In this document: in pieces, positions 7,807 to 16,905 of the stretch
Layout: each line of letters starts with the position of its first letter
Position numbering within the stretch: the first letter of the stretch is position 1
NCBI GenBank assembly: GCA_902780025.1
Contig: CACZDV010000008.1
Coordinates: 1-42,818 of the forward strand
Length of the DNA stretch: 42,818 nt
Source of the DNA: an uncultured Prevotellaceae bacterium
GTDB taxonomy: Bacteria > Bacteroidota > Bacteroidia > Bacteroidales > Bacteroidaceae
Direction: 5' to 3'
The notes under the pieces: model-generated
Databases searched by the model: none
The model's input: only the letters and a program-made list of their open reading frames with translations
Told to the model about the DNA's origin: nothing
Program-made: the position numbers and the translations under genes

Positions 7807-10290
7807 TCAGAATGTCAGCGACACAGAATAGCGCATACCCCACTTGGGGCTTGTAGGAAGGTCATTGTAGTTAAGACGTCTAACATATTCCACATTGAAG
7901 AATTTGAAGATGTTGTGTATGCCAGCCATCACCTCAACATAGGGTTTTTCTGGATCCATAGCATGGGCACCTTCAGGCAATTCTGTATACTGGTTCTTTT
8001 CACTGAGCTTACCCCAAAGGGTACGCACAGCCAGGAACTCGCGCCAGTGCCAACGCTTGACCACGGGTATACGATTCAGCAGACGGCCATTCATATCCCA
8101 TGTCAGCATCAATGAGGCATAACGGTCGTTTAAGAACTCCATATTATTAATCAGGCTGAAAGTCTGAGGCTGATTAAAGTACGACATATTGGCCGCCGGA
8201 TGGATGAGTAGCAGAATGGGCACCTCGTTCCACTGAGCACCGCCCTTCAAAGCCACGTCAAGTTTCCCCCAACTACTGAGCCAAAAGCGCTTGAAGATGC
8301 TCAACTCTGTAAAATTGTAGTCGTACTGTCCATCGAAAAGACCATCGAAACCATGAGCATAAGTAAGGCTGAACACGGGTGCATCGAGATTGATGACACG
8401 ACGACGCAATTTATTGTTAATATACGTCTCACCAGGAGCATAGCGCAATGTGGTACGCAGTTCTGTGGTACGCATGTCGTCAAATGTCCAGTTACCAGCA
8501 CTTTGGTTCTTCTCACGCCTTCCGTTGACGACAGCCCGCAATCCCCAATCTGTCTCATACTCAAAGGTCACCTGCTGACGGTCATAGAACATCATCTTGT
8601 CCACCGTTGCCCACTTCATGGCCATAAAGACATTATCCTTGTCTGTTTCCAAGAAATGGTCACCTGGTGAACACACGTCGCGAGTGGTCTGTACGGTGAG
8701 GGTACGGCGAGGGAACTCATGTGGTAGGTAGTTCTTAGCATTCAATGAATAGGTTGCTTCCGCACTATAATAGTTGCGACGACTCCCCCACCCATGAGCA
8801 TAATAACCTGAAAGAAACAAGTGACGGTTAAGGTTGGCGGTGGTCTTCAAACTGAAACGGCTGCGCCATCCGTCAATGAAGTTATGGCTCAATAAGGTAT
8901 TCACGGGACAGATGTCCACATAGTTGGGCGTACTGGTCTCAATACTATTCTCAATAAGGGTCTTCAGTCCCAGAATAAGATATTTGAAACCGCGGATACT
9001 CTCAATACCGGTAATAAACTTATCCATGCCCCCCTCACTCTTGGTCAGTTCTACCGTACGATAATGATCCCAAAAATCCTTGTCACGCATCTCGGCATCG
9101 GCCTGTGTCACTTCCTTGGTGCCTCCTTTGAAAAGCTTAGCGGGTATTTCATCGAAAGAATACTCTGACATCCGTGTGACACGAGTAACAACGACACTCT
9201 CCTCTATAAACTCAAAAAGCTTTAGTACGGTCACCATGTCATTCTGCGTCATCACCCACTGTCCGTCTGCAGTTTGCTGATATTCCTGATGTACTTGCAT
9301 GGAATCCACAAAGTTAACGTTGCTCTGCTGCGGAATAGTCAGCTGGCAGCTTCTGAGGTGGAGCGTAGAATCCTTAAGGATATATAGGTCACCGCGGAAT
9401 CCACGATCGTGCTGATTATTCGGAAGGAAGTGCAAATGTATACACGAGTCACGTCCGACAGTCAGTGTGTCTTCTATATAATAACGGTAAAAACTGATAC
9501 CCTCCTTCGAAATGGGCGATATGAAAGGACGTTGCAGCAGACGTATCTGGTCTTCATAGAGATCAACATCCGTAAAGACATCCTTTACAACGGTGTTGAT
9601 AATATCACCGGTTTGGAACAAATCATTAACACCCGATGACATCTGCCCCTCAATAATAGTCTTCTCGTCATGAGGTTTCTTTCGGTATATTTTCTGGCTG
9701 ACGGTCTCGTCCACCGATACTGGCAGCACCAATTTCCCAGTGAAAGGACTGACTTCTATCTGGTCCATCAACCAAGGATGGTTCTTAAAGGGTTTCTTCT
9801 CTAACTGTTCTGGCTTCAGGTCGTTCATAGCCAAAGTCAGTTTTTCATACTTAGTATACTTGTAGAAGTCGTTGACGGAAAGGTCTGTACGCTTCTTAGC
9901 AGCCACCACCCTGAGCATCAGCTCCACAGCAGGGTTGTTCTTTCGGTTATAGCGGTTTCGACGGGCCTTGACAGTAACCTCACCCAACTGTTTGCGGTCA
10001 GGTTTTAAGCGGATGTTCAACTGTCCCTGGGTTTTCTCACCAACACGGATAGTTTTCTTCTTATAGCCGACGGCACTAAACGTAATACTCCAACCCTGAT
10101 GTCTGCCTATGCTATAATGTCCTTTAGCATCAGCAACTGTTGCCACCCGATGTCCCTCGTAAACGATACTTGCACGAGCTATACTATCGCCGCTGTCTGC
10201 ATCGACGACAAAACCTGTCAACACCTGTTGTGCATGCACAGGAATAACCAAATTTAATAAGAGAAAAACGATATATATATATCTACTCAC
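7807..10290 (-). CDS. DUF5686 outer-membrane protein with carboxypeptidase-regulatory-like domain
   Basis: A large envelope protein of the DUF5686/CarboxypepD_reg-like family common in Bacteroidetes. It has a signal peptide (YIYIVFLLLNLVIPVHAQ), an N-terminal beta-sandwich of about 85 residues (VLTGFVVDADSGDSIARASI to LNIRLKP), and a long region rich in alternating aromatic strands ending in YSVSLTF, typical of an outer-membrane beta-barrel C terminus. I prefer the GTG at 10290 (827 aa): the longer frame would begin with a TTG at 10317 that overlaps the -7 promoter element. It lies 35 nt upstream of the PLP enzyme and may head the same operon. Function of the family is not established. Confidence 0.85.
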   Translation of the reverse strand: MSRYIYIVFLLLNLVIPVHAQQVLTGFVVDADSGDSIARASIVYEGHRVATVADAKGHYSIGRHQGWSITFSAVGYKKKTIRVGEKTQGQLNIRLKPDRKQLGEVTVKARRNRYNRKNNPAVELMLRVVAAKKRTDLSVNDFYKYTKYEKLTLAMNDLKPEQLEKKPFKNHPWLMDQIEVSPFTGKLVLPVSVDETVSQKIYRKKPHDEKTIIEGQMSSGVNDLFQTGDIINTVVKDVFTDVDLYEDQIRLLQRPFISPISKEGISFYRYYIEDTLTVGRDSCIHLHFLPNNQHDRGFRGDLYILKDSTLHLRSCQLTIPQQSNVNFVDSMQVHQEYQQTADGQWVMTQNDMVTVLKLFEFIEESVVVTRVTRMSEYSFDEIPAKLFKGGTKEVTQADAEMRDKDFWDHYRTVELTKSEGGMDKFITGIESIRGFKYLILGLKTLIENSIETSTPNYVDICPVNTLLSHNFIDGWRSRFSLKTTANLNRHLFLSGYYAHGWGSRRNYYSAEATYSLNAKNYLPHEFPRRTLTVQTTRDVCSPGDHFLETDKDNVFMAMKWATVDKMMFYDRQQVTFEYETDWGLRAVVNGRREKNQSAGNWTFDDMRTTELRTTLRYAPGETYINNKLRRRVINLDAPVFSLTYAHGFDGLFDGQYDYNFTELSIFKRFWLSSWGKLDVALKGGAQWNEVPILLLIHPAANMSYFNQPQTFSLINNMEFLNDRYASLMLTWDMNGRLLNRIPVVKRWHWREFLAVRTLWGKLSEKNQYTELPEGAHAMDPEKPYVEVMAGIHNIFKFFNVEYVRRLNYNDLPTSPKWGMRYSVSLTF

Positions 10291-10314
10291 AACAGTTCTT
10301 TCATTAATCGGCTG

Positions 10315-10322
10315 CAAAATTA
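10315..10322 (-). promoter_or_regulatory. putative -7 element before the DUF5686 gene
   Basis: Minus-strand TAATTTTG matches TAnnTTTG and is followed by GC, as in other promoters of this window. It lies about 25 nt before the GTG chosen as start and overlaps the alternative TTG start, arguing against the longer frame. No clear -33 element. Confidence 0.5.
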
Positions 10323-10388
10323 CTCATTTTTAATGAAATAACAGAAAATATTGACTATTTTTCTCGTTTTTTCATTAAATTAATCTTT

Positions 10389-11285
10389 CTACTGATAAGC
10401 CTTCTCACCGATGTTTTCCAGAGAACCAATCGTCATCTGACGTAAATCATAGTAAGAGCCATTGTAGATGTTGAAGTCAACATTTCCCTTGATGCCAGGC
10501 AATTTTCCCACGTCTGTATGTTGCCAGAATTTCCAGCGGCCTTGGTATTCGACGCTATCTACATAATAGTGAGCAATCCAGTATGGATACTGGTCAAAGA
10601 TAGAATCGTTCAAGTATCTTGTCTTGAACTTATAATAAGTGTAGATGATGGGCTTTACATGGTAATGCTTCTCAACAATATTGAGCCACGTAAGCACAGA
10701 TGCCTTGAATTCGTTGTCGGTTTGTTCCTTGGGTTTATGCTCCACATCAAGTACAGGAGGCAGGTCACCATTTTCAAGTTTCACCTGAGTCAGAAAATAC
10801 TGTGCCTGGCGTTCAGCAGGCGAATGAACGCTATAAAAGTGATAGGCTCCGCGGGTAAAGCCATATTCACGAGCCTGGTGGAAGTTCTCACGGAAGTTCT
10901 CATCAGTTTGAGTAGAGCCTTCTGTGGCTTTAATCATAATGAAACGTATGGGAAACTTATCAATCATTCCTTCGTCCTTCAACTTATCCCAGTCGATATG
11001 TCCTTGATGGTGAGATATGTCGATACCGTGTATTTCATAGCCCTCCGGATAACTGACATCACCATACAGAGCACGCCATCGGAAACCGAAAGGGCCAACG
11101 AAAAAGTAATAGAAAAACCACACGTAGCCCGCCACAACAGCAGCACCGCCTATCCACCAGCCCCACGAAGGTATTTTTTGCAACAGACGAATAAGAACGT
11201 TCGGACGTTGATGGGCTACGGGTCCACGACGTCCGGACGTTCTGCTATCTATGCCTTTACGGCGAACTACTCTGCGTTTTGACAT
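10389..11285 (-). CDS. membrane-anchored glycoside hydrolase family 25 lysozyme-like protein
   Basis: GH25 muramidases cleave the MurNAc-GlcNAc bond of peptidoglycan. The basic N terminus (SKRRVVRRK) is followed by one membrane helix (about residues 43-63), giving an inner-membrane anchor with a periplasmic enzyme. The domain starts at GIDISHHQG with Asp89, continues through FIMIKATEG and PVLDVEHKP, the expected acidic catalytic cluster, and ends with the WQHTDVGKLPGIKGNVDFNIYNG block. The start codon abuts the pfp stop (TAAATG), so the two are probably co-transcribed. A housekeeping peptidoglycan or secretion-related role is more likely than a phage origin, as no phage genes are near. Confidence 0.9.
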   Translation of the reverse strand: MSKRRVVRRKGIDSRTSGRRGPVAHQRPNVLIRLLQKIPSWGWWIGGAAVVAGYVWFFYYFFVGPFGFRWRALYGDVSYPEGYEIHGIDISHHQGHIDWDKLKDEGMIDKFPIRFIMIKATEGSTQTDENFRENFHQAREYGFTRGAYHFYSVHSPAERQAQYFLTQVKLENGDLPPVLDVEHKPKEQTDNEFKASVLTWLNIVEKHYHVKPIIYTYYKFKTRYLNDSIFDQYPYWIAHYYVDSVEYQGRWKFWQHTDVGKLPGIKGNVDFNIYNGSYYDLRQMTIGSLENIGEKAYQ

Positions 11286-12923
11286 TTATTTTGCCTGTTC
11301 CAGGGCCAGCGTTCTCGTAGGCTGGTCGCACACCTCGGAGGGTCCCCAATACTGGATAGGTCCGGGATAGATGTAAGCAGTCTTACGGGCCCACTCAGCA
11401 CGATGGGCAGCATACTCCTTGAAGGGTGCACCGTCCAACTCGACAAGAGCCTTGCGGATAACGGGCTTCATCTCACCAGCGCGACGCTCCATGTTCATCA
11501 TCATCGTGATGGGCACACCACCGGCAATCCACTGGTCGGCAGGAGCGGTCGTGTTCTTCACGATAGCCATGTAGCCAGTCTTACCGTTGGCAATCAGCTG
11601 AGCAGCTGAAGTACCGAGGGCATAGCAGTAGTCGGCATCGAAGTTAGAAGGAGCAGCGCAGCGTCCCTCGTAGCCGAAGAAGTGGTGCTGAGTGCCAAAC
11701 TTGCCAACGAAAAGTCCCTTCTTCTTCATCTTCTCTAACTTCTGGGCAACCATTGTAGAAAGTAGCTTCTCAGTCTCAATGAGGCTTACCTGTACGTTGC
11801 CGTGAGGGTCACGGTCGAGGGCCAGCTGACGGGCCACACCGACGGGAAGGCTGTTGAACACTCTCAGATTCTCCTCAGAGAGATGGCTCTTGGCAAAGTC
11901 AACCTGCTCGTCGCGACTGATCTCCTTGGCCTCGGGCATGGCGAGCACGTCGTTGAGCTGGGCAATGAGCTTCTTGATGGCAGGAATAAACTCAATAACA
12001 CCCTCGGGGATAATGACAGTACCAAAGTTGTTACCATCGGCTGCACGTGCAGCAACGACGGCGGCAATATAGTCCACAATGTCTTCAAGGCTCTGACCCT
12101 TGGCCTCAACTTCCTCACTAATGAGGCAGATATTAGGCTGCGTCTGAAGGGCACACTCCAAAGCAATGTGAGAAGCCGAACGACCCATCACCTTGATGAA
12201 GTGCCAGTACTTACGGGCAGAGTTACAGTCGCGCTCAATATTACCAATCAGCTCAGAATAGGTCTTACAAGCGGTATCGAAACCGAAAGAAGTCTCAATC
12301 TGGTCGTTCTTCAAGTCGCCGTCGATGGTCTTCGGGCAACCAATCACCTGAACACCATAGTTCTTGGCAGCATAGTACTCAGCGAGCACACAGGCATTGG
12401 TGTTCGAGTCGTCGCCACCGATGATGACAATAGCCTTGATGTCGAGCTTGCGGATAATCTCCAAGCCCTTCTCGAACTGGTCTTCCTTCTCTAACTTCGT
12501 ACGGCCGGAACCAATCATGTCGAAACCACCGGTATTACGATACTCGTCGATAATTTCCTTCGTCAGCTCCATGTAGTTGTGGTCTACCAGACCGCCAGGG
12601 CCAAGGATAAAACCATAGAGGCGATTCTCCGGATTCAGCTTCTTAATTTGGTCGAACAAACCAGTGATAACATTATGACCGCCAGGTGCCTGTCCTCCAG
12701 AAAGGATGATACCCACATTCATCTTAGTCGTGTTAGCCTCGGTAGCGGGCTCAAACTCCACGATAGGCATACCATAAGTGTTGGGGAACAATTTCTTAAT
12801 GATTTCCTGATCGCCTACACTCTGCGTCGGCTTACCTTCCTTGATTTTTACTGCACCCTGGAGAGCCTTCGGCAGCTTAGGCTGATAGGCAGCTCTTGCA
12901 ATCTGCAATGCACTCTTTTCCAT
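11286..12923 (-). CDS. pfp: diphosphate--fructose-6-phosphate 1-phosphotransferase
   Basis: A 545-aa long-form PPi-dependent phosphofructokinase, catalysing reversible phosphorylation of fructose 6-phosphate with PPi. The phosphate-binding motif reads GGDDSNTN, with Asp in place of the second Gly of ATP-dependent enzymes (GGDGS), and the catalytic loop is PKTIDGDL, as in PPi enzymes. MGRSASHIALECAL and the C-terminal GYEGRCAAPSNFDADYCYALG block support the plant/Bacteroidetes long clade. It starts at an ATG about 45 nt downstream of a -7 element and is followed directly by the GH25 gene. It places PPi-based glycolysis in this organism. Confidence 0.95.
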   Translation of the reverse strand: MEKSALQIARAAYQPKLPKALQGAVKIKEGKPTQSVGDQEIIKKLFPNTYGMPIVEFEPATEANTTKMNVGIILSGGQAPGGHNVITGLFDQIKKLNPENRLYGFILGPGGLVDHNYMELTKEIIDEYRNTGGFDMIGSGRTKLEKEDQFEKGLEIIRKLDIKAIVIIGGDDSNTNACVLAEYYAAKNYGVQVIGCPKTIDGDLKNDQIETSFGFDTACKTYSELIGNIERDCNSARKYWHFIKVMGRSASHIALECALQTQPNICLISEEVEAKGQSLEDIVDYIAAVVAARAADGNNFGTVIIPEGVIEFIPAIKKLIAQLNDVLAMPEAKEISRDEQVDFAKSHLSEENLRVFNSLPVGVARQLALDRDPHGNVQVSLIETEKLLSTMVAQKLEKMKKKGLFVGKFGTQHHFFGYEGRCAAPSNFDADYCYALGTSAAQLIANGKTGYMAIVKNTTAPADQWIAGGVPITMMMNMERRAGEMKPVIRKALVELDGAPFKEYAAHRAEWARKTAYIYPGPIQYWGPSEVCDQPTRTLALEQAK

Positions 12924-12969
12924 AATCCTTTGTTTTTGTTATTTGAGTTGAATAATGATTTTCGAGGTG

Positions 12970-12977
12970 CAAAAATA
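12970..12977 (-). promoter_or_regulatory. putative -7 element for pfp
   Basis: Minus-strand TATTTTTG followed by GC fits TAnnTTTG, about 45 nt before the pfp ATG. The -33 region is not convincing. Confidence 0.5.
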
Positions 12978-13039
12978 CTCATTTTTGTTGAGAAACGGAA
13001 AGAAAAATTGCATTTTATGATTTTTTTTGATGAAAGTCC

Positions 13040-13069
13040 TTGTCATTTGAAGAATAATTGTTATCTTTG
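13040..13069 (+). promoter_or_regulatory. Bacteroidetes-type promoter of the acyltransferase/amidase operon
   Basis: TTG at 13040-13042, a 19-nt spacer and TATCTTTG at 13062-13069 make a good match to the -33/-7 consensus. It lies 30 nt before the ATG at 13100 and is divergent from the pfp promoter. Confidence 0.75.
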
Positions 13070-13099
13070 CTAACTGGAAATTACAAACGATATACTATT

Positions 13100-13369
13100 A
13101 TGGCAAACAAAAGAACACTAAAACATGCAATCAACCTTATTTGTGATGAGCTGTTTGCGGAAGCAGTTGCCGCCTCACTTTATGGCAATGAACCACACAA
13201 GGATAACGCCGACGTGGTGCTGGCAAGCATTATCAGACTTGAGACTGACTACATCAGCCGCATTTCCCACGTAGAGCCAGGTCTCAAGGCGAAGCAGTAT
13301 TTCAAGATTCTTCGCCAACAGTTCACCACTGAGGCCAATGAGATAATTGACCAGATTAACAACCTATGA
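13100..13369 (+). CDS. small helical cytoplasmic protein, unknown
   Basis: An 89-residue protein beginning MANKRTLKHAINLICDELF, predicted mostly alpha-helical and acidic, with no signal peptide. The ATG at 13100 is preferred because the frame upstream (to 13058) overlaps the promoter -7 box. The stop overlaps the next start in an ATGA, so translation is coupled to the acyltransferase. I do not recognise the family. Its constant association with lipid-acyltransferase-like and amidase-like genes cannot be tested here. Confidence 0.8.
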   Translation: MANKRTLKHAINLICDELFAEAVAASLYGNEPHKDNADVVLASIIRLETDYISRISHVEPGLKAKQYFKILRQQFTTEANEIIDQINNL

Positions 13370-13929
13370 TTATGTGGAAATCGTTTTGTAGCTGGTTGTT
13401 GTACAAATGTATGGGGTGGACTGTTGAAGTAACGGAAAACCACCCTGACAAATACATTATCTGTCTGGCTCCTCATACCAGCAACTGGGATTTCATGATG
13501 GGACACCTGTACAGCGGTGCTCGCGGCTTGAAAAGCAACTTCTTAATGAAAAAGGAGTGGTTCTTTTGGCCTTTGGGACCTATATTCCGTCTATTAGGTG
13601 GTATTCCCGTATATCGTCAGAAGCATACCAGTATGACTGACGCTTTGGCAGAAACGGCTAAAGCTGCCGCTGAATTCCATCTCTGCATAACTCCTGAAGG
13701 CACCCGTTCTCCCAATCCGGAATGGAAGAAGGGGTTTTATTATATTGCCATGAAAGCACAGATACCCATTCTGCTCTATGGTCTCGACTACGAACGTCGT
13801 CTTATCCAGTGTACGAAAACAATCGTTCCTAACGGTGACCTGGAGGGACAGATGCGCGAGATCAAACAATATTTCAAGGAATTCAAAGGCAAGATTCCGA
13901 ATAATTTTACAATAGGAGACGAGGAATGA
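13366..13929 (+). CDS. PlsC-like lysophospholipid/1-acylglycerol-phosphate acyltransferase
   Basis: A 187-aa acyltransferase of the PlsC/LPLAT superfamily, which moves an acyl group to a lyso-lipid at the inner membrane. The catalytic H-x4-D motif is HTSNWD in APHTSNWDFMMG (about residues 43-48), and the acyl-acceptor block is ITPEGTRSPN. It is shorter than E. coli PlsC (245 aa) and lacks obvious membrane helices beyond a hydrophobic N terminus. It overlaps both neighbours by 4 nt (ATGA), pointing to one translationally coupled operon with envelope functions. Confidence 0.88.
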   Translation: MIMWKSFCSWLLYKCMGWTVEVTENHPDKYIICLAPHTSNWDFMMGHLYSGARGLKSNFLMKKEWFFWPLGPIFRLLGGIPVYRQKHTSMTDALAETAKAAAEFHLCITPEGTRSPNPEWKKGFYYIAMKAQIPILLYGLDYERRLIQCTKTIVPNGDLEGQMREIKQYFKEFKGKIPNNFTIGDEE

Positions 13930-16508
13930 GAAAGTTGTTGATTCTGATAACATTATCATCATTTGCGCTCACCTTGTCAGCACAAACATGGGGCGACATC
14001 AACTACGACGGAGCGCCGTGGGTAGACAATGTATCCCGCCCTTATAAAATATCCAAAGGTCTTTACGGTCGCCATCTTACCGTCTGGGCCAGTCACGGCA
14101 GCTATTACGACATTACAGCAGGTAAGTGGCAATGGCAACGCCCTACCCTTTTCGGCACGAACGAGGACCTATTTACACAAACTATAGTCGTACCCTATCT
14201 TATTCCTATGCTCGAACAGGCAGGAGCCGTAGTTTTCACCCCGCGTGAACGCGACTGGCAGCGCAACGAGGTGATTGTCGACAATGATGACCATCATAGT
14301 TTGTTGGGCTACCGCGAAACTGGATTCCGCCAACCGTGGCAGGACACTGGAATAAAAGGATTTGCCCTTCACAGCGGCCGTTACACAGACGGAGAGAATC
14401 CCTTTGAAGCTGGTACTGCCCGTATGGCAGAAATCACTACAAGTCGTTCAAAATATAGTTCTGTCATTTACCAGCCAGCCATCCCTGAAGCTGGGCGCTA
14501 TGCCGTCTATGTCAGCTACCAGACGGTTGAAGGTAGCATTGACGACGCCCATTACACTGTATGGCACAAGGGCGGACAGACGGAATTCCGAGTCAACCAG
14601 CAAATGGGCGGTTCAACATGGGTGTATTTAGGTACTTTTGAATTCGATAAGGGGTGTAATGAGTGGAACTGTGTCACCCTGACCAACCAAAGCCGTCACC
14701 GCACAGGCATAGTGACCGCAGATGCCGTCCGTTTCGGTGGCGGTATGGGAAACATCGAACGTGGAGGGCGTGTGAGTGGACTTCCTCGCTGTTTGGAGGG
14801 GGCCCGTTACTACTGTCAGTGGGCAGGTATGCCATACAACGTCTATAGCTCCAAAAACGGCCAGAACGACTATGGCGATGATATCAACGTACGTTCACTA
14901 ACAGAAAACTATTTGGCAGGTGGTTCCTGTTATGTCCCTAATCGCGAAGGTCGCGGTATTCCCTTAGAACTGTCGTTGGCTGTCCACAGTGATGCTGGAT
15001 ACCATCGTGACGGTCGTTCAATATATGGTGCCCTATCCATCCACACTACTGACAAAGACGGCAGCAACGTATTCAACTCAGAAAAGCCTCGTTCCATGTC
15101 AAGAGACTTCGCTTACCAACTGCTAACCAATGCCGACAAAGACCTGCGGGCACGTTTCGGTATCGGATGGCCACAGCGTGAGGTGCGCGACCGCAACTAC
15201 TCCGAGACACGACTGCCCGAGATGCCCAGCGCTATTTTTGAGACAATGTCCCACCAGAGTTTTCCTGATATGCGCTATGGCCAAGATCCAAATTTCCGCT
15301 TCACGCTAGCACGTTCCATATATAAAACAATCCTACGGTATATCAGTAACGTTCACGATGAAGACTGCGTAGTAGCACCACTGACGCCTACTCACCTGAA
15401 AATGGAGTACACCAATATCAGGAGGGGGGAGGTACGCCTATCATGGATGCCTGTTTCCGACCCTCAGGAGCCTACTGCTGAATCCTCGGGGTATATCATC
15501 TATACAGCCACAGGCAGTGGAGCTTTTGACAATGGCCAGCAGGTGAATGATAATAGCTGCACTGTGCGTCTTGAACCGGGCGTTCTCTACTCTTTCCGCG
15601 TAGCTGCTGTCAATAGAGGCGGCGAGAGTTTCCCTTCCGAAGTAGTGTCAGCCCTCTACAACAACCGGCGTAGCAAGACTATCCTTGTGGTCAATGGCTT
15701 CCACCGCCTATCATCACCTGCTATTCTCGACAATGACTCCCTGCAGGGTTTCATGCTCGACCGCGACATGGGGGTCAGCTATGGACGCACTGCAGGATGG
15801 GCAGGACAACAACAGAACTTCCGAAAAGATAAGATGGGCATTGAGGACTCCACTGGTTTGGGCTATGGAGGCACTGAGTTAGCTGGACAATTCTTTGCAG
15901 GTAACGATTTTAATTATACCGTCACCCATGCTGAAGCCATTCGCCAATCAGGCTATTATAATATCATCAGCTGTTCTTCAGAAGCACTGAAAACCATTGG
16001 TAAGAACTTCGATGCTGTAGATGTCATTCTGGGATTAGAGTACGATGATGGCCATAGTATCATTCCTTACAAAGCCATTCCGCCTACCATGCAAAACTGG
16101 CTTAGTGACTATGTTCGACAGGGAGGCAAGCTTCTCATTAGTGGTGCTTTTGTGGGCAGCGACATGAGGAATGAGCAAGAACAAGCTTTTCTCACCGACA
16201 TATTGAAATGCCGCTTCATGGGCAAAGACCCTGCTAATGATGAGACTATCAGCGGCATGGGCACCACCTTTAGTTTTTATCGCCAGCCCAACGAGCAGCA
16301 CTATGCTGCGACGCATCCTGACATTCTACAGGCCAACGATGATGCCATCATTCCATTGGCCTATGCCGACGGCTATGGTGCCGCCGTTGCCTACGGTGGT
16401 CGCGACTATCGTTCGTTCACCATGGGCTTCCCCTTTGAGTGTATTAAGCAGACATCCGTACAGGTCGCCATTATGAAAGGAATACTAACCTATTTATTAA
16501 ATAACTGA
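13926..16508 (+). CDS. exported N-acetylmuramoyl-L-alanine amidase-like protein with golvesin and FN3 domains
   Basis: An 860-aa secreted protein. After a signal peptide (LLILITLSSFALTLSAQ), residues about 40-110 look like the first half of an Amidase_3 domain (LTVWASHGSYYD). A golvesin-like beta-sandwich follows (about 175-265; RYAVYVSYQTVEGSIDDAHYTV), then the second half of the amidase domain: LSLAVHSDAGY supplies the metal His and FETMSHQSFPDMR with the following ARSIYKTIL resembles the catalytic Glu region. A fibronectin type III domain lies at about 490-580, and a further unknown C-terminal domain of about 280 residues follows. Related proteins have been annotated as xanthan lyase. Peptidoglycan amidase activity is my inference; substrate is unproven. 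Confidence 0.82.
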   Translation: MRKLLILITLSSFALTLSAQTWGDINYDGAPWVDNVSRPYKISKGLYGRHLTVWASHGSYYDITAGKWQWQRPTLFGTNEDLFTQTIVVPYLIPMLEQAGAVVFTPRERDWQRNEVIVDNDDHHSLLGYRETGFRQPWQDTGIKGFALHSGRYTDGENPFEAGTARMAEITTSRSKYSSVIYQPAIPEAGRYAVYVSYQTVEGSIDDAHYTVWHKGGQTEFRVNQQMGGSTWVYLGTFEFDKGCNEWNCVTLTNQSRHRTGIVTADAVRFGGGMGNIERGGRVSGLPRCLEGARYYCQWAGMPYNVYSSKNGQNDYGDDINVRSLTENYLAGGSCYVPNREGRGIPLELSLAVHSDAGYHRDGRSIYGALSIHTTDKDGSNVFNSEKPRSMSRDFAYQLLTNADKDLRARFGIGWPQREVRDRNYSETRLPEMPSAIFETMSHQSFPDMRYGQDPNFRFTLARSIYKTILRYISNVHDEDCVVAPLTPTHLKMEYTNIRRGEVRLSWMPVSDPQEPTAESSGYIIYTATGSGAFDNGQQVNDNSCTVRLEPGVLYSFRVAAVNRGGESFPSEVVSALYNNRRSKTILVVNGFHRLSSPAILDNDSLQGFMLDRDMGVSYGRTAGWAGQQQNFRKDKMGIEDSTGLGYGGTELAGQFFAGNDFNYTVTHAEAIRQSGYYNIISCSSEALKTIGKNFDAVDVILGLEYDDGHSIIPYKAIPPTMQNWLSDYVRQGGKLLISGAFVGSDMRNEQEQAFLTDILKCRFMGKDPANDETISGMGTTFSFYRQPNEQHYAATHPDILQANDDAIIPLAYADGYGAAVAYGGRDYRSFTMGFPFECIKQTSVQVAIMKGILTYLLNN

Positions 16509-16523
16509 AAGACAATAACTATT

Positions 16524-16871
16524 ATGGCAAAAATCCAAACCAACTCATCTGGCACACGTAGCATTGATGTAAGCAACGAACATCTGCAAACCATTGAGGA
16601 TTACCAGTTGTTCCGCGATCTCATCGATTCCAATGGTTACATTGACGAATCCGTACTTGACAAACTGAAGTTGAACATCCGTTCACTGCTTGAAGGAGAT
16701 GCCGGTAAGGACAAACGGTTGCTCGACCTTTGCCTCGACGTCATCTACCACCCCAATATGAAGGCATTCGGACTGCAACAGCTCGTTCTGCTCTATATCA
16801 ACTGGAAAGACCGCGGCAACGAGAACCTCGGCATGACCACGCGCGCCTTCCAGGGGACACCATTTAATTAA
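16524..16871 (+). CDS. small protein of unknown function
   Basis: A 115-residue, soluble, predicted helical protein (MAKIQTNSSGTRSIDVSNEH and on; LLDLCLDVIYHPNMKAFGLQQLVLLYINWKDRG is the most hydrophobic part, described here only by its ends). It starts 15 nt after the amidase-like gene. Its TAA stop shares its last base with the heptamer array that leads into ygiQ. Family not recognised. Confidence 0.75.
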   Translation: MAKIQTNSSGTRSIDVSNEHLQTIEDYQLFRDLIDSNGYIDESVLDKLKLNIRSLLEGDAGKDKRLLDLCLDVIYHPNMKAFGLQQLVLLYINWKDRGNENLGMTTRAFQGTPFN

Positions 16872-16905
16872 GTGAAGAGTGAGGAGTGAAAAGTGAGTAG
16901 CGAAT
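16871..16905. repeat. AGTGARR heptamer array supplying the ygiQ start
   Basis: Five phased units: AGTGAAG, AGTGAGG, AGTGAAA, AGTGAGT, AGCGAAT. The first base is the last base of the upstream stop codon; the ygiQ GTG start (16893-16895) is inside the fourth unit. The purine-rich units include GAGG, so the array may also act as ribosome binding site. Confidence 0.85.

Noticed and set aside
10389-11285. GH25 lysozyme as a prophage endolysin
   Set aside because: No phage genes nearby, the protein has a membrane anchor, and it is directly coupled to the metabolic gene pfp.
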